Source of the DNA: Nonomuraea rubra
GTDB taxonomy: Bacteria; Actinomycetota; Actinomycetes; Streptosporangiales; Streptosporangiaceae
Length of the DNA stretch: 64,000 bases
Assembly (NCBI RefSeq): GCF_014207985.1
Contig: NZ_JACHMI010000001.1
Location: forward strand, 5,749,001-5,813,000
Direction: 5' to 3'
The notes under the pieces were generated by a model. That model was not told the origin of the DNA. It made no database searches and saw nothing but the letters and a program-made list of their open reading frames with translations. The position numbers were made by a program, and so were the translations under genes. This document shows, piece by piece, positions 26,008-32,931 of this stretch. The first letter of the stretch is position 1. Each line of letters opens with the position of its first letter.

Positions 26008-26984
26008 CGCCGCACCTCCTTCGCGGCGTCGGCGACGGCGGCGACGATGTTCTGGTACGCCGCGCACCGGCACAGATTCCCGCTCATCCACTCGCGGATC
26101 TCCGCCTCGGAACCCGTGTGCCCCTCGTCGATGCAGGCCACCGCGGACATGATCTGGCCGGGCGTGCACATCCCGCACTGGAAAGCGTCGTGCCGGATGA
26201 ACGCCTCCTGCACCGGGTGCAGCTCCTCGCCCCGCGCCAGCCCCTCCACTGTGGTGATCTCGGCCCCCTGCCGCATCACCGCCAGCGTCAGGCACGACTT
26301 GACCCGCTCGCCGTCGGCCAGCACCGTGCACGCCCCGCACTCACCCCGGTCGCAGCCCTTCTTGGTGCCGGTCAGGCCGAGCCGCTCGCGCAACGCGTCC
26401 AGCAGCGTCACCCTCGGCTCCAGGACGACCTTGCGCGCCTGCCCGTTGACCGTCAGAGCGACCTCCACCGACGCCCCGGGAGCGACGGCGAACGCCTGGG
26501 CGGTGGCGGCGGTCCGGGCGGCGGCTGGAGCTGCGCCGACGCCCGTCCCGGCCGCGGCCGTGCCCGCGGCGGTCACCGCGATGGCCTTGAGCACCGTGCG
26601 GCGGGTGTGCGCGGGCCTGTCAGGTAAGGGATCGTGTTCCACCGGGACCTCCAGGAGTCGTTGCCGCAGTTCGGTGATCTTCGCGCCCGCCTCCGGGTCC
26701 GGGTCGTCGGTCTCGATGGACGAGACGGCGTCCGCGACCAGCGGCAGCGCGATCTCGTCGGCGCGGCGGCGGGCGGGGTGCGTGAGGAACGCGCGGTAGC
26801 CGTCCAGGTCCTCGATCGCGAAGACGGCGGCCCACTCGTACTCGCCGGCGTGGTCGCGGCCGACGGCGAAGGATCTCACCGAGGGGATGGCCTTGCCCTG
26901 GTCACGCAGGCTCTTGAGAGCCTCCGTCCGCTGTCGCGGGGTCGTGTCCGCTCTGAAGGTGAACCGGCTGCCGTGATAGATCAT
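26004..26984 (-). CDS. Molybdenum hydroxylase [2Fe-2S] subunit fused in frame to an N-terminal Dabb domain
   Basis: One 326-codon frame holds two proteins. Residues 1-95 form a stress-responsive alpha/beta barrel (Dabb) domain, starting MIYHGSRFTFRADT. From about 115 there is a complete small subunit: Tat-type signal (HTRRTVLKAIAVTAAG), plant-type [2Fe-2S] domain (GCDRGECGACTV...SC) and the second [2Fe-2S] domain (QCGMC...LCRC). A Tat signal cannot work 125 residues into a protein. An in-frame GTG at 26642 with GGAGG five bases upstream would start the subunit exactly before that signal. The working Fe-S subunit is therefore probably the 212-residue product 26642-26004, and the Dabb gene has lost its stop. 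Confidence 0.85.
   Translation of the reverse strand: MIYHGSRFTFRADTTPRQRTEALKSLRDQGKAIPSVRSFAVGRDHAGEYEWAAVFAIEDLDGYRAFLTHPARRRADEIALPLVADAVSSIETDDPDPEAGAKITELRQRLLEVPVEHDPLPDRPAHTRRTVLKAIAVTAAGTAAAGTGVGAAPAAARTAATAQAFAVAPGASVEVALTVNGQARKVVLEPRVTLLDALRERLGLTGTKKGCDRGECGACTVLADGERVKSCLTLAVMRQGAEITTVEGLARGEELHPVQEAFIRHDAFQCGMCTPGQIMSAVACIDEGHTGSEAEIREWMSGNLCRCAAYQNIVAAVADAAKEVRR
26640..26652 (-). promoter_or_regulatory. Internal ribosome binding site and GTG start of the [2Fe-2S] subunit
   Basis: On the minus strand GGAGG (26652-26648) is followed after five bases by GTG (26642-26640). Translation from here gives MEHDPLPD and then the twin-arginine signal within 15 residues. This spacing is what an independent gene would have, and it decides the real start of the Fe-S subunit. 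Confidence 0.65.
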
Positions 26985-27005
26985 CGCGTCCCCTCGTCGC
27001 TAGTG

Positions 27006-27054
27006 CTGTTAACAGTATTTAGTTAGCAGCAATCACGAATCAAGGCGTGCTAAC
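27006..27054. promoter_or_regulatory. GTTAGC-type operator region upstream of the molybdenum hydroxylase operon
   Basis: A palindrome CTGTTAACAG (27006-27015) lies just upstream of the operon. Farther out, GTTAGCA (27022-27028) faces TGCTAAC (27048-27054). These half-sites equal those at 15497-15551. The sequence between 26990 and 27065 is AT-rich compared with the flanks and should contain the promoter for the three-subunit operon. Confidence 0.6.
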
Positions 27055-27236
27055 AAAGATGTGATAGCGGTGTTCGCTGGAGATGTGGTCAGACCATCAG
27101 GCTCGCGTCGGGGGCATGACGTCCGCATCGGTGAAAATCACCTATTTCCGCCCCGGAGCCCGCCGTATCTCCTTGCGCGAGGCCAGCGGCGGCCGAGCCG
27201 CACGCCGCGCCCAGCTCGTCCTTGACGTGCTGAACG

Positions 27237-27911
27237 TCAGACGGCCGGCTCCGGGGCCGGGAAGTGGCGAAGGAAGCGGTCGGCGGTGGCCCGCGACCCG
27301 GTCAGCGTGAGGTCGCCCCCGGCGAGAACGTCGTCGAGGGAGCGGGCCCGGCCGAGCACCGCGGCCAGGGTCTGCGGGCTGGTCTCGATGACCAGGTCCA
27401 GCTGTTCCGGGATGGACTCGACGCGCGTCAGCTGGAGACGGTCGGCGTCCATCCGCACCAGGAAATGGTGCTCGCCGAGCCGCAAGCCGACGGTGAGGTC
27501 GAGCGCTTCACCGTCGGTGGACGCGTACAGGGCCTTCAGTGACAGCGCGGCGGAATCCGCGCTGAGCGGCAGGTCGTCCGGCAGTGCGGGGGAGCGGCTG
27601 CTCCAGCGGGCGAGGTCGGTGATGATGGGCTCCAGCTCGGCGCCCCAGCTGGTGAGCTCGTAGATCCAGGAGCCGGCGGGCGGGGACAGCTTGCGGCGCT
27701 GCACGATGCCCGCCTCCCCGAGCTCGCGCAGGCGCTGGGTCAGGACGTCCGCGCTGACCCCCGGCAGCCCGGCGCGCAGGTCCGTGAAACGTTTGGGCCC
27801 GAGGATCAGCTCCCGCACCACCAGGAGCGCCCAGCGCTCTCCCACGAGTTCGAGGGCGTGCGCGATCGCGCACCCGTCGCCGTACCTCCGCTTGCCCACC
27901 ATGCCACCCAC
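27237..27911 (-). CDS. HxlR-family winged-helix regulator with a C-terminal SCP2-like domain
   Basis: A 224-residue cytoplasmic regulator. Residues about 10-100 form the HxlR helix-turn-helix (CAIAHALELVGERWALLVVRELILGPKRFTDLR, then DVLTQRLRELGEAGIV). The C-terminal 100 residues resemble an SCP2/sterol-carrier-type ligand domain (ALDLTVGLRLGEHHFLVRMDADRL), a known combination. The shared upstream region with the divergent DUF6632-type gene contains a clear inverted repeat, so autoregulation and control of that gene are likely. An in-frame ATG at 27902 is an alternative start. Confidence 0.88.
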   Translation of the reverse strand: MGGMVGKRRYGDGCAIAHALELVGERWALLVVRELILGPKRFTDLRAGLPGVSADVLTQRLRELGEAGIVQRRKLSPPAGSWIYELTSWGAELEPIITDLARWSSRSPALPDDLPLSADSAALSLKALYASTDGEALDLTVGLRLGEHHFLVRMDADRLQLTRVESIPEQLDLVIETSPQTLAAVLGRARSLDDVLAGGDLTLTGSRATADRFLRHFPAPEPAV

Positions 27912-27942
27912 TTTACCAGCGGAGATCCGTCAATCCATCCTT

Positions 27943-27963
27943 CTAGTTGTTTTTTCCAACTAG
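27943..27963. promoter_or_regulatory. Inverted-repeat operator between the HxlR gene and the divergent membrane gene
   Basis: CTAGTTG (27943-27949) and CAACTAG (27957-27963) are perfect arms separated by seven pyrimidines. The 21-base site lies between two divergent start codons, about 31 bases upstream of the regulator start and 46 upstream of the membrane gene. It is the best candidate for the HxlR binding site. Confidence 0.65.
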
Positions 27964-28009
27964 CGAGTTGTAGTGTCCGACCATGCAATGGCGACTCGGG
28001 AGATTCAAC

Positions 28010-28468
28010 ATGGACGTCCAAGACCCAAAACAAGATCGCAAGCTGCGCGCCCTCGCCACGTTCCTGCGCGTTTACGGCGTGCTGTCACTAGCGATCTTCG
28101 TGCCGCTCTTCCTCGGCTTCCTGGTGCGCACGCCCCTCCTGGCGGAAGCCGGCGGCCCGCTGAACTGGACGATCTGGAACGACGTCAGCTCCGGCCACGA
28201 GCATGCCCACGTGCCGCCCATGCTGTTCGCGATCTACATCGTGTGGGGCGTGTTCCTCCTGGTGGCGGCCCGGAATCCGCTCGCCAACAGATCGTTCCTG
28301 TCCTTCACGATGTGGGCCAACCTGGCGCACGGGCTGCTCATGGCCGGACAGGCGGCCATGGATCTGGATCGTTACTGGAGCAAGTTCCTGACCGACATCC
28401 CGTTCGTCCTGATCCTGGCCCTCGGCATCTTCCTGCTCCGGCCCTCCCGCCGGGCGGCGGCCGGATGA
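28010..28468 (+). CDS. Small four-helix membrane protein (DUF6632-like)
   Basis: A 152-residue protein with four hydrophobic segments: about residues 20-42, 70-92, 97-115 and 125-145. A conserved polar loop (SSGHEHAHVPPMLFAIYIVWG) has several histidines. It resembles actinobacterial DUF6632 proteins; I am moderately sure of that family and do not know a function. ATG at 28010 has GGGAG about eight bases upstream; an ATG at 27983 would add nine residues. It is divergent from the HxlR regulator and probably controlled by it. Confidence 0.75.
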   Translation: MDVQDPKQDRKLRALATFLRVYGVLSLAIFVPLFLGFLVRTPLLAEAGGPLNWTIWNDVSSGHEHAHVPPMLFAIYIVWGVFLLVAARNPLANRSFLSFTMWANLAHGLLMAGQAAMDLDRYWSKFLTDIPFVLILALGIFLLRPSRRAAAG

Positions 28469-28493
28469 CCGCCTGTCCGGACAGTGCGGGCGC

Positions 28494-29243
28494 TCAGTAC
28501 GCGAGCTCCCCGATGCCGCCGTCGACGCGCAGCACGGTGCCCGCGGTGTAGGCGGACTCGTCCGAGGCGAGATAGACGGCTGCCTTCGCCAGCTCGGTGG
28601 CGGTCCCCAGGCGATGGAGGGGCACGGTCTTCTCGAGTTCGTCGTAGATGGCGGCCTGCCGCTCGGGGCCGAGCGGCTTGAACGTGTCCGTACGGGTCGG
28701 CCCCGGGCTCAGCCCGTTGACCCTGACGCCCCGGTCCCTCAGCTCATAGGTCAGCCCGCGGGACAAGGACAGCAGGCCCGCCTTGGCGGCACCGTAGACG
28801 GCCGCGTTCTCGTGCCCGACGAAGGCCGAGACCGAGCCGACGAGGATGACCGAGGCCTGCCGTGACAGGAGCGGCAGCAACGCCTTGATCAGGAAGAACG
28901 GTCCCTTGAGGTTGGTGGCGACGAGCCTGTCGAACGCCTCCTCGGTCCACTGCTCGATCGGGAGATGGGTGACGTCGGCGGCGTTGCTCATCACGATGTC
29001 GAGTCGCGGCCACTCCTGGCGCAGCCGCGCCAGGAGTGCCGCCTGGCCGGGTACGTCGCCGGCGTCGCTGAGGATGGGCAGCACCGGGCCGTCCAGCTGC
29101 CGGGCGGCCTCGTCCAGCCGTTCCCGCGAGCGGCCGGTGATCGCGACGGCCGCTCCCTCGGCGAGGAACTGCCGGGCCGTCTCCAGCCCGATGCCGCCCG
29201 TCCCGCCTGTGATGAGTGCGTGCTTTCCTGTCAGACGACCCAT
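28494..29243 (-). CDS. SDR-family oxidoreductase (second gene of an SDR pair)
   Basis: A 249-residue classical SDR. TGGTGGIGLETAR near residue 13 binds the cofactor, NAADVTH replaces the common NAG motif, and catalytic Ser (VGSVSAF), Tyr and Lys (YGAAKAGL) are intact. The C terminus YTAGTVLRVDGG is standard. ATG at 29243 is preferred over ATGs at 29252 and 29261 because GAGGAG lies ten bases upstream. It is 17 bases downstream of the next SDR gene, forming an operon divergent from a TetR regulator. Confidence 0.88.
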   Translation of the reverse strand: MGRLTGKHALITGGTGGIGLETARQFLAEGAAVAITGRSRERLDEAARQLDGPVLPILSDAGDVPGQAALLARLRQEWPRLDIVMSNAADVTHLPIEQWTEEAFDRLVATNLKGPFFLIKALLPLLSRQASVILVGSVSAFVGHENAAVYGAAKAGLLSLSRGLTYELRDRGVRVNGLSPGPTRTDTFKPLGPERQAAIYDELEKTVPLHRLGTATELAKAAVYLASDESAYTAGTVLRVDGGIGELAY

Positions 29244-29260
29244 TGACCTCATACTCCTCA

Positions 29261-30001
29261 TCAGATCGCGGTCCGGCCGCCGTCGGCGGCCACGACGGCG
29301 CCGGTGACGTAGCTGGCCTGGTCGCCGGCGAGGAAGGCGATGACCTGGGCGACCTCGGCCGGGCCGGCGGTGCGCTTGAGCGCGGTCGTCAGGCCCATGC
29401 CGCCCAGGTCCGGCCCCATGGCCGCCACCACCTTGGCGGTGGTCATCGGGCCGGGTGACACGGCGTTGACGCGCACGTTCGACCCGGCGAACTCGGCCGC
29501 CCAGGTGCGGGTCAGGGACTCCAGCGCTGCCTTGGTGGCGCCGTAGACCGCCATCGGCGGCATGCCCAGGCCGGCCGCGGTGGAGCTGACGTTGACGATG
29601 CTGCCGCCCCCGCCGGCGGCCATCTTCGGCGCGAGCTGCGCGACCAGGATGAACGGCGCGCGCACGTTGACCGCGAAGGCGGCGTCGTAGGCGGTGAGGT
29701 CCTGGTCGGCGGTCGCGCTGAACGGGACGATGCCCGCGTTGTTGACGAGGACGTCCACCGCCCCGGCGTCCTCGGCCAGCCGCCGCACGGCCTGCGGGTC
29801 GGCCAGGTCGGCGGGGATGAAGCGCACGGTGCCGGTCGCGCTCTCGCGCACGTCGTCCACGACCTGGGCGCCGCGGTCCGGGTCCGTGCCAGTGATGATC
29901 ACGTCAGCCCCGCGGGCGGCGAGGATCCTCGCTGTCGCGTGCCCGAGGCCGCCGATGGCGCCCGATCCGGTGACCAGTGCCGTCTTGCCGTTGAAGTCCA
30001 T
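29261..30001 (-). CDS. SDR-family oxidoreductase (first gene of an SDR pair)
   Basis: A 246-residue SDR. The cofactor loop is slightly extended (TGSGAIGGLGHATARIL), NNAG is at about residue 86, and Ser (VSSTAAG), Tyr and Lys (YGATKAAL) follow. The late SPGPMTTAKVV and YVTGAVVAADGG are as in 3-oxoacyl-ACP reductase-like members. ATG at 30001 starts MDFNGKTALVTG. The divergent TetR gene begins 128 bases away and probably represses both SDR genes. The substrate is unknown; TetR/SDR pairs of this kind often answer small electrophiles. Confidence 0.88.
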   Translation of the reverse strand: MDFNGKTALVTGSGAIGGLGHATARILAARGADVIITGTDPDRGAQVVDDVRESATGTVRFIPADLADPQAVRRLAEDAGAVDVLVNNAGIVPFSATADQDLTAYDAAFAVNVRAPFILVAQLAPKMAAGGGGSIVNVSSTAAGLGMPPMAVYGATKAALESLTRTWAAEFAGSNVRVNAVSPGPMTTAKVVAAMGPDLGGMGLTTALKRTAGPAEVAQVIAFLAGDQASYVTGAVVAADGGRTAI

Positions 30002-30128
30002 GTCGTGCTGCCTTCTCCGTTGGGCGCGCTTCCGCGCCCGCCAACTTTCATGCGGTCGTTCAAGAAGTTCTCGCCCGTCACCGTACGGCACTTTCGTGCG
30101 AGCGGTCAAAAAGTCGTACGATGGGCAC

Positions 30129-30728
30129 ATGGCACGGACAGGACGCCCCCGCGCATTCGACAAGGAGCAGGCCCTGGAGCGCGCGCTCCTGCTGTTCTGG
30201 TCCCGGGGCTACGGAGAGACCTCCATCCAGGACCTGGTCGACGCGCTGGCCCTGGAGCGGGGCAGCCTGTACGCAGCCTTCGGCGACAAGCGGCAGTTCT
30301 ACCTGACGGCGGTCCAGCTGTACTGGGACACCTACGAACGCGAACTGGTCACGGCGCTGGCGGCCGGGCCGGTGCTGCCGGCGCTGCGCGAGGTGCTCGC
30401 CAACCCGGCCCGGGCACACGAATACGCCTCCGACGCCGGTGTCCCGCAAGGGTGCATGATCGGCAACACCACCGCCGAGCTGGTCCCGCACGATGCCGAG
30501 GCCCGCGACATCGTCGCCCGCTCGCACGCCCGCTTCACCCGGATCGTCGCCGACGCCCTGCGGCGCGCGCAGGCCGATGGCGAGGTCACGCGGGCCGCCA
30601 CCCCCGAGGCCCAGGCGCAGCTCCTGCTGTTCACCGTCCAGGGCCTGTCCCTGGTCTCCCGCGCAGGACTCGACACGGCCGCCGCACTCGCCGCCGTCGA
30701 CGCCCTGATCGACGCCCTCCGCGCTTAG
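30129..30728 (+). CDS. TetR/AcrR-family transcriptional regulator
   Basis: A 199-residue regulator. The N-terminal HTH is typical (FDKEQALERALLLFWSRGYGETSIQDLVDALALERGSLYAAFGDKRQFY, about residues 10-57). The C-terminal all-helical domain contains GVPQGCMIGNTTAEL, with a Cys that in related proteins responds to reactive compounds. ATG at 30129 fixes MARTGRPRAF as the N terminus. The intergenic DNA shared with the SDR operon contains GTACG-type short inverted repeats near 30083-30120 that may be its operator. Confidence 0.92.
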   Translation: MARTGRPRAFDKEQALERALLLFWSRGYGETSIQDLVDALALERGSLYAAFGDKRQFYLTAVQLYWDTYERELVTALAAGPVLPALREVLANPARAHEYASDAGVPQGCMIGNTTAELVPHDAEARDIVARSHARFTRIVADALRRAQADGEVTRAATPEAQAQLLLFTVQGLSLVSRAGLDTAAALAAVDALIDALRA

Positions 30729-30730
30729 AG

Positions 30731-30855
30731 GGCCGAACGTGCCGGCCGGAGTTGCCAGGCGCCGCCTTGTGCCGGCCGCCGCCGTGACCCAGCAGAATCA
30801 GGGGACGAGTGCCGCGGGCGTGTTCCGGCGTCCAGAGCACGCCGGCGCCAGGGGT
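30731..30855 (-). pseudogene. Fragment of an alpha/beta hydrolase gene
   Basis: Read on the minus strand from about 30855, the frame gives GAGVLWTPEHARGTRPLILLGHGGGRHK, the first strands and oxyanion-loop region of a dienelactone-hydrolase-like alpha/beta hydrolase. It then becomes Arg-rich and loses homology. No catalytic Ser, Asp or His region follows. It is a leftover of a gene otherwise deleted. Confidence 0.45.
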
Positions 30856-30859
30856 TCTG

Positions 30860-31636
30860 TCAGGCCGCCACCCGCTCGCCCGCCTGCGGGTCAGGTGAGA
30901 TCGGCCTCCGGCCCCTGAGCAGTACGGCTCCCACCAGCGTGAGCGTGATGGTCTGCAGCACGAGCATGACGCCGAAGTCCACCGGTTGGAGGGGCAGCAC
31001 GCGCATGCCCAGGTGGAAGCCCAGGTGCACGCCGACCGCCATCCAGAGCCCGCCGCCGCGCACCCGCGCCGCCGTGCACGCGAAGCCGAGCGCCACGGCC
31101 ATGACCACGTAAAGCAGCCGTTCCGTCACGGTGTCGGCCGCGCTCTGGGAGAAGATGTGCAGAACGCCGAATCCGGCAGAGGAGATGAACACGACCGCCC
31201 GTGGCGACAGCCGTGTCGAGAGGGTCTCGAAGAGGTGGCCGCGCCAGAGCAGTTCCTCCGGGAACGCCTGGCCGAGCAGGACGATGACGGCGGCGAGCGG
31301 CAGCCAGGCATAGACGGATGGGTCGATCGGCACCCACGTGGACGCTCCCATGGCGAGGGCGAGCCCGTTGGCGGCCAGGACGGGCACGGCGCCCGCGAGC
31401 ACGCCGAGCAGGACGCCGGAGGGATTGCGCCAGCCCAGCGCCTGCCACGGCCGCCTGCCGGGGAAGCGGCGGATGAGGTGGACGAGCAGCAGCGCGGTGA
31501 GCGTGATGCCGAGCGCGCCGAGAGACTCTCGCAGCGGGTTCGCCTGATCGAGGAGCAACGCGGCGGGGAGGGAGCCGGCGAGGGCCTGGACCAGCATGAC
31601 GACCATGACGAGGACGACGGACCAGAGGGTTCTCAT
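30860..31636 (-). CDS. CPBP-family intramembrane metalloprotease
   Basis: A 258-residue membrane protein with about seven to eight helices. The Abi/CPBP motif 1 is FPEELLWRGHLFE (about residues 124-136), motif 2 is SSAGFGVLHIFSQ with the metal His, and a later HLGFHLGMR supplies further His. These enzymes cleave substrates within the membrane, act as CAAX-type proteases, or protect against peptides. It is a single gene here with no obvious substrate neighbour. Confidence 0.88.
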   Translation of the reverse strand: MRTLWSVVLVMVVMLVQALAGSLPAALLLDQANPLRESLGALGITLTALLLVHLIRRFPGRRPWQALGWRNPSGVLLGVLAGAVPVLAANGLALAMGASTWVPIDPSVYAWLPLAAVIVLLGQAFPEELLWRGHLFETLSTRLSPRAVVFISSAGFGVLHIFSQSAADTVTERLLYVVMAVALGFACTAARVRGGGLWMAVGVHLGFHLGMRVLPLQPVDFGVMLVLQTITLTLVGAVLLRGRRPISPDPQAGERVAA

Positions 31637-31730
31637 GCCGGGAACGCTATGAAGGCGCGGGCATGGCGCGCATCGGGCTGGAGATAGAGATCACCATGAC
31701 GTTGGTCATGGTGACTGGTGATTCGTCCCG

Positions 31731-32789
31731 TCAAGCCACTCCGCGCGGAGGGGCTACGGTGCCGTCGAGCGTGTGGGTGCACGGCAGCAGGATCTGCCGC
31801 TCGTAGTCGCCGACCGGATCGGTGATCTGCGAGGTCAGGAGGCTGACCGCGCGGCGGCCCATGGCGTTGCGGGGGATGCGCAGCGTGGCGATCGGGTCGA
31901 GGCCCGACTCGCCTCCGGGGTCGTCCACGAGCAGCACCAGCGACAGGTCGCCCGGGATGTCGAGGTCGCGCAGCCTCGCCATGGCGGCCAGCACCCGGAC
32001 CAGGCTGACCGCCTCGACGAGGACGGCGGTGGCGCCGTCGCGCACGGCCCGGTCCAGCCACTGGGCGGTCAGGTCGTCGGGACGGGTGAACAGCGGCTCC
32101 GGCACGGGCAGCCCGAACCGCTCCAGGGCCGCGCGGAAGCCCTCCCACCGGTCGGTCTGCGGCTCGTCGCGCCTGGCCTCGCCGAGGTAGGCGAAGGTGC
32201 GGTGGCCCAGGCCGACCAGGTCGTCCACGATCCGGCCGGTGGCGGCGCGGTAGTCGCCGCCGACGTAGGAGATCTCCGTGCCGGGGACCTCGCGGTGGCC
32301 GATGTAGACGAACGGGTGCCGGTCGGCGGCCAGCCGGGTCAGGTCCTCCCGGTGGGTGTGGTGGCCGAGCAGCAGGCTGCCGTTGGCCTGGCGCAGCCCG
32401 TTCACCGAGCCGCTGTAGAGGCGGCGCACGCCGTCCTCGTCCGGGGCCGCGGTGAACAGGACGAGGTTGCAGCCCTCGATCCCCGCCTGCTCCTCGATGC
32501 CCTGAAGGAACTCGAAGTAGTAGTCCCTGGCGCTGGTCGGGAAGATCGGCTCGAAGGTGTGCACGCCGAGCAGCAGCGGCGCCTGCCGCGGGCCGCCCGC
32601 CGCGCGTTGCTGGCCGGCCGAGACGTACTTGAGCTGCCGGGCTGCTCTGAGCACCTTGCGCTGGGTCTCGGCCGAGATGCGGCCGAGGTCGCCCGAGCCG
32701 GTCAGCACCATCGAGACGGTCGACTGCGACACGCCGGCCTCCCGTGCGATGTCCGCCTGGCTGGGCCCTCTCCCCCTTGATCGCGACAT
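31731..32789 (-). CDS. LacI-family regulator of the adjacent glycan-utilisation locus
   Basis: A 352-residue repressor. The N-terminal HTH (QADIAREAGVSQSTVSMVLTGSGDLGRISAETQRKVL) with hinge helix is followed by a periplasmic-binding-like sugar-sensing domain of normal length. ATG at 32789 has the better upstream context; another ATG at 32804 lacks an RBS. It is divergent from the FAD oxidoreductase/GH38/ABC operon, so it almost certainly represses that operon until its oligosaccharide inducer arrives. Confidence 0.93.
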   Translation of the reverse strand: MSRSRGRGPSQADIAREAGVSQSTVSMVLTGSGDLGRISAETQRKVLRAARQLKYVSAGQQRAAGGPRQAPLLLGVHTFEPIFPTSARDYYFEFLQGIEEQAGIEGCNLVLFTAAPDEDGVRRLYSGSVNGLRQANGSLLLGHHTHREDLTRLAADRHPFVYIGHREVPGTEISYVGGDYRAATGRIVDDLVGLGHRTFAYLGEARRDEPQTDRWEGFRAALERFGLPVPEPLFTRPDDLTAQWLDRAVRDGATAVLVEAVSLVRVLAAMARLRDLDIPGDLSLVLLVDDPGGESGLDPIATLRIPRNAMGRRAVSLLTSQITDPVGDYERQILLPCTHTLDGTVAPPRGVA

Positions 32790-32853
32790 GCCCCGATTCT
32801 GCATCAGTAATAGCCGGACTGTCCAGTGCTGATATTTGCACTTCTATTAGCTA

Positions 32854-32882
32854 TTGACTCCCCGATTTGGACCCGGCTTAAC
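32854..32882 (+). promoter_or_regulatory. Candidate promoter of the glycan-utilisation operon
   Basis: TTGACT (32854-32859) and CTTAAC (32877-32882) are separated by 17 bases, in a stretch (32805-32930) clearly richer in A and T than the coding DNA around it. The start codon of the first enzyme gene is 49 bases after the -10 sequence. TAATAGC and ATTAGC-type repeats around 32807 and 32846 could belong to the LacI operator, but no clean palindrome was found. Confidence 0.4.
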
Positions 32883-32931
32883 ATGTGCGAAACCTAACAG
32901 GCCTGGCGAAGAGAAGGCTGAAAAATTAGCA

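Noticed and set aside
27083-27310. Small plus-strand frame starting near 27083
   Set aside because: Arg/Pro-rich, no RBS, overlaps the end of the HxlR gene.
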